This document shows, piece after piece, positions 20,296 to 24,764 of a stretch of 24,764 bases of DNA. This DNA is from RDXT01 sp033765305 (GTDB lineage Bacteria; Bacteroidota; Bacteroidia; J057): positions 1 through 24,764 of the forward strand of contig JANRID010000075.1 of assembly GCA_033765305.1 (NCBI GenBank), written 5' to 3'. Positions within the stretch are counted from its first letter, which is position 1. Every line of letters begins with the position of its first letter. The position numbers and the translations under genes were made by a program. The notes below the pieces were generated by a model that searched no databases, had not been told where the DNA came from, and was given only the letters and a program-made list of their open reading frames with translations.

Positions 20296-22275
20296 TCAGC
20301 GGATGCGGATCTTGAGCTCTTCCACGCGGGCCAGCACATCCTCGCGCGGCATGTCGCGGAAGCGGGGCGGCAGCAGCTCCTTGGACGTGCATTCGAGCAC
20401 GGCGGAATATTCCATCAGCTCGATTTCCTCCGGATAGGTCGGGGGCAGGAAGTCGTTGAAGACCTGGGCGACCACATCCACATTGACCCCGCTCAGGCCG
20501 AGGCTGGCGGCCTTGAACTTGGCGCGGGTCAGGGCAGCCTCCATGTCGGCGCCGGAGCGTACGGTGATGTCGTCGAAGAATTCGTCATCGAAATCCTCGG
20601 CCTTCAGCTCGCTGATGCCCGTCTTCTTGAGCATGACCGAGAAGATTTCTTTCTTCTCGTCGAGGGTTTCGGGATAAAAGAGTGCGATGTGCTCTTCGGC
20701 GCGGCCCTGGCGCTTGAAGTCCACGGGCATGAGGTCGGGACGGGCGGTGACGAGGAACCAGATGATGCGGCCGCGGTTTTCGGTATCGCTCATGAAGGTG
20801 GCGAGCATGGAGAAAATGCGGCTGTTGACGCCGGAGCCGCCACCGTCGTTGCGGGTGCCGAGGTAGGCATCGGCCTCATCGATCATAACGGCCACAGGCG
20901 CCATGGCTTTGAGGATTTTGAGCACCTTCTGCAGGTTGCCCTCGCTCTGGCCCACGTACATGCCGCGGAAGTTTTTGAGCATGACCATCGGCACGCCGAT
21001 ATCGTTGGCAAAGCAGCGGATCATGAAGGTTTTGCCGGTGCCGACGGGGCCGGAGACGAGATAGCCCATCGGCATCACATCGGAGCGGCCGGCCTGAAGG
21101 GCGCGGGCAGCATCGAGGAGGTGCTTTTTCGCGTGGGCGTGGCCGGCTACATCCTGGAGGCTGAATTTGCCTTCGATAAACTCCAGCAGGCCGCCGGCCT
21201 CTGCCTCGATCATTTCCCGCTTCTGCTTGTTCAGCTCGGCATTGGTGAACTTCGTCTGGTTGCGCATGGCCTCGGCCATGATGGTTTCGAGGTTGACGAG
21301 GCTCAGACCGGCGGTATTTTTGGCCAGGATGGCCTGGCTCATCTCGAAGAAAGGCTCGCTCTGCGGATGCCGGGCAAAGAAGTTCCGGATGAAGGCCAGG
21401 CGGTCCTCCTCCTCCGGATAGGGCAGGTTGACGTCATAGGTATAGGGGTTGCGGACGTACTGGGCGCTGAGGTCCGAGAGGTTTTCGGTCAGCACCGCGA
21501 TGGTCAGATCGGCCTGGAGGAACTTGGGTTCCTTGGCCCATTTCTGCATGAACACCAGCACCATCTGATCATCGGGCCGCGAGGAAGCATTTTCGGCCAT
21601 GGGGATGACCGTTTCGGCGTAGTCCACGACAAAGGCGATGGACTTGGGCTTGGCGAGCTTGGCCTTGAAGACATCCAGGCGTTCGCGGAGCTTGGAGACG
21701 GAGGTTTTGTCCTTGTCGTCGTTGAACTCCGGGAGGCTGAGGCGCATAAAGCGCTGGATGATGTCCTCGTCGCGCTTGCGGGCTTCTTCCGGAGCGGCAT
21801 TGGCAGGCAGCTTGCCGCCGCCGGCCATGGCTTTTTCGACCTGCCGCACCCAGGAGTTGAGGAAATCCTGGTTGACGAGGAGGTTGAAATAGGTGTCGAG
21901 GGTGAAGAAGGAGCGGGCGGGGTTGCGGGACAGCTCGCTGAAGTTGTTGTCGGTCAGCTCATCGAACAGCTTGAGGATTTCGAGGAAATCCCGGCGGGAG
22001 TTGCCGTCGCCGCCGAAGACCGTATCGTCGCGGAACTTGATGCCGGCGGCGCGGTCGTAGTAGATGACGATGTCCTTGTATTTGAAGAGTTCCTGATTGA
22101 GAAACTCGCGGATGCGGTAGTAACGCTGCTCGCCTTCGCGCTGCACGGGCACATAGTCGTTGATGTTGCCGTGGATGATAAACTGCGCGACATTCTGGGA
22201 GAGGTACTTGCGCTTGATTTCCTGCGCCCAGCGGGGCACGATGACGGCGGGGGCTGCTTGAACGGCTTCTGACAT
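20296..22275 (-). CDS. Two-module AAA+ ATPase (degenerate N-terminal, active C-terminal)
   Basis: A 659-residue cytosolic AAA+ protein. The C-terminal module (about 372-600) has Walker A GPVGTGKT (409-416), Walker B VAVMIDEADAYLG (461-473), a sensor-1-like FLVTARPDL (507-515) and KRQGRAEE, where AAA proteins usually have RPGR. The N-terminal half starts with a conserved-looking FIIHGNINDYV (32-42). Around 212-300 it has a Walker-B-like IAFVVDYAE and a VLTENLSDLS...LPYPEEEDRLAFI stretch, as if from a second AAA module without a P-loop. This plan recalls the Ycf46-type AAA proteins, whose function is poorly known. An insert at 150-200 is charged and Ala-rich. The ATG at 22275 is chosen because upstream in-frame sequence (to 22521) runs across the divergent gene's start. 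The substrate is unknown. Confidence 0.88.
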   Translation of the reverse strand: MSEAVQAAPAVIVPRWAQEIKRKYLSQNVAQFIIHGNINDYVPVQREGEQRYYRIREFLNQELFKYKDIVIYYDRAAGIKFRDDTVFGGDGNSRRDFLEILKLFDELTDNNFSELSRNPARSFFTLDTYFNLLVNQDFLNSWVRQVEKAMAGGGKLPANAAPEEARKRDEDIIQRFMRLSLPEFNDDKDKTSVSKLRERLDVFKAKLAKPKSIAFVVDYAETVIPMAENASSRPDDQMVLVFMQKWAKEPKFLQADLTIAVLTENLSDLSAQYVRNPYTYDVNLPYPEEEDRLAFIRNFFARHPQSEPFFEMSQAILAKNTAGLSLVNLETIMAEAMRNQTKFTNAELNKQKREMIEAEAGGLLEFIEGKFSLQDVAGHAHAKKHLLDAARALQAGRSDVMPMGYLVSGPVGTGKTFMIRCFANDIGVPMVMLKNFRGMYVGQSEGNLQKVLKILKAMAPVAVMIDEADAYLGTRNDGGGSGVNSRIFSMLATFMSDTENRGRIIWFLVTARPDLMPVDFKRQGRAEEHIALFYPETLDEKKEIFSVMLKKTGISELKAEDFDDEFFDDITVRSGADMEAALTRAKFKAASLGLSGVNVDVVAQVFNDFLPPTYPEEIELMEYSAVLECTSKELLPPRFRDMPREDVLARVEELKIRIR

Positions 22276-22467
22276 GGAGATCGGGGTAAAACCGGCGGGG
22301 ACACAGCACAGATGGCGTGTGTTCCCTGCCATTGTTCGGGGGAAGTTAAAAAATGTTCTGAAAAACGCGGAAAAAGAATGCGGGCCGCTGCGTAATGCGT
22401 CCCAGACGCTTTCCAGCAGCCATATCAGGTGAAAATCTGTATATTGGAGCACCAATCTCCGAGGCGT
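22276..22467. other. Divergent promoter region between the AAA+ gene and the ATPase-TOPRIM pair
   Basis: 192 bases with AT-rich stretches (AAAAAATG near 22350, GAAAAAG near 22371) in an otherwise GC-rich region. On the plus strand TATATTGG at 22440-22447 matches TAnnTTTG at five of six positions, 20 bases before the ATG at 22468. No equally good box is seen for the minus-strand gene. Both genes could share regulation from here. Confidence 0.4.
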
Positions 22468-23490
22468 ATGCCAGATCTGCTTGTACCTGCCCTCAGCATC
22501 CGGAATTTCAAATCGATCCATCGGCTGGATTTGGAATGCCGCCGGGTGAATGTGCTGATCGGTGCGCCGGATTCCGGCAAGTCCAACCTGCTCGAAGCGG
22601 TCGGCCTGCTTTCATGGCTGGGGGCGGAGCATGCAAAGCTCCAGGACTTTGTGCGGCTCGACCGGATTACGCAGCTGTTTTTCGAGCAGGAAACGGCTCA
22701 TTCCATCCTGATCGACACCGGACACTGCCGCGCAGAGATCGGGTACGACGCTGCAGCCTCCAGGTTCCATATCCGGCTGGCCTTCCCGCAGGAAGCAGAC
22801 GGCGAAGCGGTCGAACAGCCGCTGGACATCGATAGCAGGGGCAGCGGGCTGTTCCCGCAGCTGAGCGGGCATCTGCATGCCTACGGATGGTACCAGTTTT
22901 CGGGCGAGGTTTCGTTCATCAGCCGACGTCCGGGCCGGCTGATGCCGCCCGCCGGAAGCAATCTTCCAGCCATTCTGCTCACTGCCCGGCAGCTCCGGCA
23001 GGAAGCGGCGGAACTCATTGCAGAATCCGGCCTGCGGCTCCTCATCCGCCAGCACGAAAACCTCACTCCGCTGGAGCTCCAGCAGGAGCGCGACGGCGTC
23101 ATCATCTCCTATCCCTACCAAAGCCTTTCGGATACCCTGCGCCGGATGCTGTTTTATCAGCTGGCCATCAGCAGCAACAAACAGGCGGTGCTGTGCTTCG
23201 AGGAGCCGGAAGCCTTCGCATTCCCGCCCTACTTGAAACATCTGGCCGAAACCATTGCAACAGACTCTGACAATCAGTACTTTATTGCCACACACAGCCC
23301 CTATGTGCTGACATCGCTGATCGAGAAAACTCCGCAGGCCGAGCTGAATGTCGTCCTGGCCCGGCGGGCACAGGACCGCAGCGGCAGCCAGTTTACTCCG
23401 CTGGATGCGGCACAGATCGAGTATCTGCTGGATACAGAGCATGGCGCGTTTTTCAACCTGGACAATCTGCCCGAAGCAGCACAGGCATGA
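22468..23490 (+). CDS. AAA15/OLD-like ATPase
   Basis: A 340-residue ABC/SMC-type ATPase of the AAA15/AAA21 (OLD-like) group. The opening LSIRNFKSIHRLDLE (9-23) is the standard first strand. Walker A is IGAPDSGKSN (31-40), a variant of the usual GPNGSGKSN. A degenerate signature appears as YQSLSDTLRRMLFY (217-230), Walker B is AVLCFEEPEAF (240-250), and the H-loop is FIATHSPYV with His276. The coiled-coil arm found in larger family members is missing or very short (about 45-215 is a compact insert). It has no nuclease domain of its own. The next gene overlaps it by ATGA and encodes a TOPRIM-like protein, so the two resemble an OLD nuclease split into ATPase and effector. I start at the ATG at 22468; an in-frame GTG 13 codons upstream is less likely. 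Confidence 0.9.
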   Translation: MPDLLVPALSIRNFKSIHRLDLECRRVNVLIGAPDSGKSNLLEAVGLLSWLGAEHAKLQDFVRLDRITQLFFEQETAHSILIDTGHCRAEIGYDAAASRFHIRLAFPQEADGEAVEQPLDIDSRGSGLFPQLSGHLHAYGWYQFSGEVSFISRRPGRLMPPAGSNLPAILLTARQLRQEAAELIAESGLRLLIRQHENLTPLELQQERDGVIISYPYQSLSDTLRRMLFYQLAISSNKQAVLCFEEPEAFAFPPYLKHLAETIATDSDNQYFIATHSPYVLTSLIEKTPQAELNVVLARRAQDRSGSQFTPLDAAQIEYLLDTEHGAFFNLDNLPEAAQA

Positions 23491-23957
23491 GCAGCATCGT
23501 CGTAGAATGCAAAGCGGACGAGACGATGGTGCGGGCGTTACTGGGACAGCCGCGCAGGGCCATCATCCATCAGCCGAACAAAGGCGAAGTAGGCAACTTC
23601 CTGCGCAAGCGTCAGGGCCTGATTGCCATTGTCGATGAAGATCCCGGCAGCGGCCAGCCCGCATGGCTCAAGCCAATTCTCGAGTCTGAGCATCTGCATG
23701 GCATCCGTTCGTCACCCACCGTATCCGGGCATCACCTTGTCATTGTCATCTGTCCCCGGCTGGAGGAATGGGTACTCTCGCAGGCTGCTGCATGCAGGCT
23801 CGATCCGAAGTTGTACGGGCTGCCCACTGATGCCCGTAGCCTGCACAAGGAGGTCACCAGACGCCTGGACGCCTGGAGCAGCATGCTATCCGAACTTGCC
23901 GTCCTCCGTCCGTCCGGCGTTTCCCGGCTTCAGAACCTGATTCCCCGCGAAACCTGA
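23487..23957 (+). CDS. Small TOPRIM-like protein paired with the OLD-like ATPase
   Basis: A 156-residue protein of uncharacterised family. The N-terminal strand-helix IVVECKADETMVRALLG has Glu7, in the position of the conserved glutamate of TOPRIM domains. LIAIVDEDPGS (45-55) gives a D-x-D (Asp50, Asp52), and LVIVICPRLEEWVL (84-97) adds acidic residues Glu93/Glu94 near a third strand. Together they suggest a minimal TOPRIM-like metal-binding fold, as in OLD, AriB and RloB proteins; this is motif reading, not a demonstrated homology. NKGEVGNFLRK (31-41) is another likely family motif. The ATG overlaps the ATPase stop (ATGA), implying coupled synthesis and probably a complex. It ends two bases before aroK. 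It could be a nuclease effector of a defence pair, or a DNA/RNA repair partner. Confidence 0.75.
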   Translation: MSSIVVECKADETMVRALLGQPRRAIIHQPNKGEVGNFLRKRQGLIAIVDEDPGSGQPAWLKPILESEHLHGIRSSPTVSGHHLVIVICPRLEEWVLSQAAACRLDPKLYGLPTDARSLHKEVTRRLDAWSSMLSELAVLRPSGVSRLQNLIPRET

Positions 23958-23959
23958 CC

Positions 23960-24481
23960 ATGCCTCCCCGCATCTTCCTCATCGGCTTCATGGGCGCCGG
24001 CAAAACCACCCTCGGCCGCGCCGCAGCCGCCCGGCTCGGGTGGCCTTTCGCTGACCTCGACGAGGCCATCGAGGCTGCCGCAGGCAGCAGCATCGCCGGA
24101 TTGTTTGCCGGACAGGGCGAGGCCGCCTTCCGCCAGCTCGAACGCCGCACGCTGGAGTCGCTGGCCAGCAGCCTGCCGGAGCCTTCCATTCTTTCCCTCG
24201 GCGGCGGCGCGCCCTGCTATTTCCCCGATACCATGTCCTGGCTCGCCGCGTACGGACGCACCGTGTACCTCCGCGTATCGCCCCAGGCCCTCGCCGAACG
24301 CCTGCGCCCCTACAAAGCCGCCCGGCCCCTCCTGCGCGATGTGCCGGACGAGCAGCTCCCGGACTTCATCGACACCTTGCTCCAGGAGCGGGAAAAGGCG
24401 TATCTTCAGGCCGCCGTTATCCTCCAGGGCGACCGCCTCCAGCCGGAAGACCTGATCGGGGTGCTGGAGTTTGAGTTTTGA
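23960..24481 (+). CDS. aroK: Shikimate kinase
   Basis: A 173-residue kinase that phosphorylates shikimate at the 3-hydroxyl with ATP, the fifth step of chorismate synthesis. P-loop GFMGAGKTT (9-17), FADLDEAIE with Asp32 and Asp34, FRQLE with Arg58 for shikimate binding, LGGGAPCY (80-87), and lid arginine Arg122 in ARPLL. All expected residues are present and the length is normal. It starts two bases after the TOPRIM-like gene and so is probably on the same transcript, although it may also have its own promoter. Its last codons (LEFEF) and stop are made of the GT-rich repeat that continues downstream, so the C-terminus may vary between strains. Confidence 0.95.
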   Translation: MPPRIFLIGFMGAGKTTLGRAAAARLGWPFADLDEAIEAAAGSSIAGLFAGQGEAAFRQLERRTLESLASSLPEPSILSLGGGAPCYFPDTMSWLAAYGRTVYLRVSPQALAERLRPYKAARPLLRDVPDEQLPDFIDTLLQEREKAYLQAAVILQGDRLQPEDLIGVLEFEF

Positions 24482-24541
24482 GTTTTGGGGTTTTGAGTTT
24501 GGGGTTTGGGCGCGGAGCGGAGCCGAAGCGCGGGTTTTGGG
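24467..24541 (+). repeat. GT-rich degenerate heptad repeat with G-runs overlapping the aroK stop
   Basis: Units of 6-8 bases of the form GAGTTTT or GGGGTTTT run from 24467 to about 24510, followed by a GC-rich stretch and GGGTTTTGGG. Five runs of three or more G lie at 24487, 24501, 24508, 24532 and 24539, so a G-quadruplex is possible on this strand. The aroK stop TGA (24479-24481) is inside it. The rest of 24542-24613 shows nothing recognisable. Confidence 0.7.
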
Positions 24542-24613
24542 CTGCAAACAGCTGATTCTCTGCATCAGCACCCATCTCAATATGCACCACCCAATAGTCC
24601 ATACTCAATACAC

Positions 24614-24667
24614 ACTACTCACTACTCACTACTCACTACTCACTACTCACTACTCACTACTCACTAC
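24614..24667 (+). repeat. 7-bp tandem repeat (ACTACTC), 7.7 copies
   Basis: Seven perfect copies of ACTACTC in a row and a final ACTAC. It sits 44 bases before the start codon at 24712. The perfect identity of the copies suggests recent slippage or active expansion. Confidence 0.95.
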
Positions 24668-24711
24668 GCAGCCCAGCCTTACTACATTCTACCGGATACC
24701 AGATCCTCCCC

Positions 24712-24764
24712 ATGACCTTCACCGGAAACCTCCGCAAAATGGCCGCCGAAGCCGGCAGCCCCAT
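24712..24764 (+). CDS. Start of a probable DUF2797 family protein, partial
   Basis: Only the first 17 codons are inside the window: MTFTGNLRKMAAEAGSP. The pattern x-GNLRKM-x-x-E resembles the N-terminus of DUF2797 proteins in Bacteroidota, which have no established function. The identification rests on about ten residues. The 7-bp repeat lies in its upstream region, where a promoter would be expected. Confidence 0.5.
   Translation, partial: MTFTGNLRKMAAEAGSP

Noticed and set aside
20689..22272. Plus-strand frame of 527 codons opposite the AAA+ gene
   Set aside because: Antisense to Walker motifs of a real gene; composition is shadow-like.
22276..22521. N-terminal extension of the AAA+ protein to 22521
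   Set aside because: The extra 82 codons would run across the divergent ATPase's start and promoter and do not resemble the family; the ATG at 22275 is better.
24614..24667. CRISPR array
   Set aside because: The repeat is only 7 bp with no spacers; a simple tandem repeat.
24506..24715. 69-codon frame with THYSLL repeats
   Set aside because: It is the translation of the 7-bp tandem repeat, read in a 21-base cycle; not a gene.

Overview
The window is GC-rich, densely coded bacterial chromosome and most likely comes from a high-GC member of the Bacteroidota, of the Saprospiria/Lewinella type. Three things point there. Two proteins carry type IX secretion C-terminal signals: a type B gliding-motility-type tail at the left edge and a type A tail on the giant protein ending at 16363. 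Several genes are preceded by Bacteroidota-style -7 boxes (TAnnTTTG, sometimes with an upstream TTG) and start codons generally lack Shine-Dalgarno sequences. The tRNA genes do not encode CCA. The genus-level placement is inference.

Layout. At 2-202 is the end of a secreted T9SS type B protein, followed by a terminator. At 290-3189 an ATGA-coupled pair encodes an alpha/beta-hydrolase-fold protein lacking its nucleophile and a PEP-synthase-like ATP phosphotransferase lacking the PEP-binding barrel. At 3468-3962 a secreted Trp-rich repeat protein converges on an unannotated 50-residue basic ORF. From 8944 down to 4213 runs a minus-strand block: response regulator, soluble hybrid histidine kinase (REC-PAS-HisKA-HATPase-REC-HPt), alpha/beta hydrolase and holA (DNA polymerase III delta). 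Going right, fumarylacetoacetase (9170-10441) is followed by a 1859-residue secreted PQQ-type sugar dehydrogenase with PKD/Ig, two DUF2341-LamG units and a sorting tail (10784-16363).

At 16473-16764 is a minus-strand tRNA cluster (Ser-GCT, Pro-TGG, Arg-TCT) with a very clear promoter and hairpin terminators. Then come rsmI (16907-17602), converging with one base between on an ATGA-coupled pair of cytosolic GH13 amylase and thioredoxin-fold protein (19378-17604). A small outer-membrane-type barrel protein (19626-20234) faces a two-module AAA+ ATPase (22275-20296). Divergent from the latter is an apparent operon: AAA15/OLD-like ATPase, a small TOPRIM-like protein overlapping it by ATGA, and aroK (shikimate kinase). 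The aroK stop lies inside a GT-rich repeat. A 7-bp tandem repeat follows, then the first codons of a probable DUF2797 protein at the right edge.

The best candidate for an undescribed system is the ATPase plus TOPRIM-like pair at 22468-23957. Its organisation parallels the anti-phage PARIS (AriA/AriB) and AbiL/RloB-type pairs, but the proteins are much smaller. The second is the hydrolase-dikinase pair at 290-3189. The remaining genes are mostly housekeeping or typical Bacteroidota surface biology.
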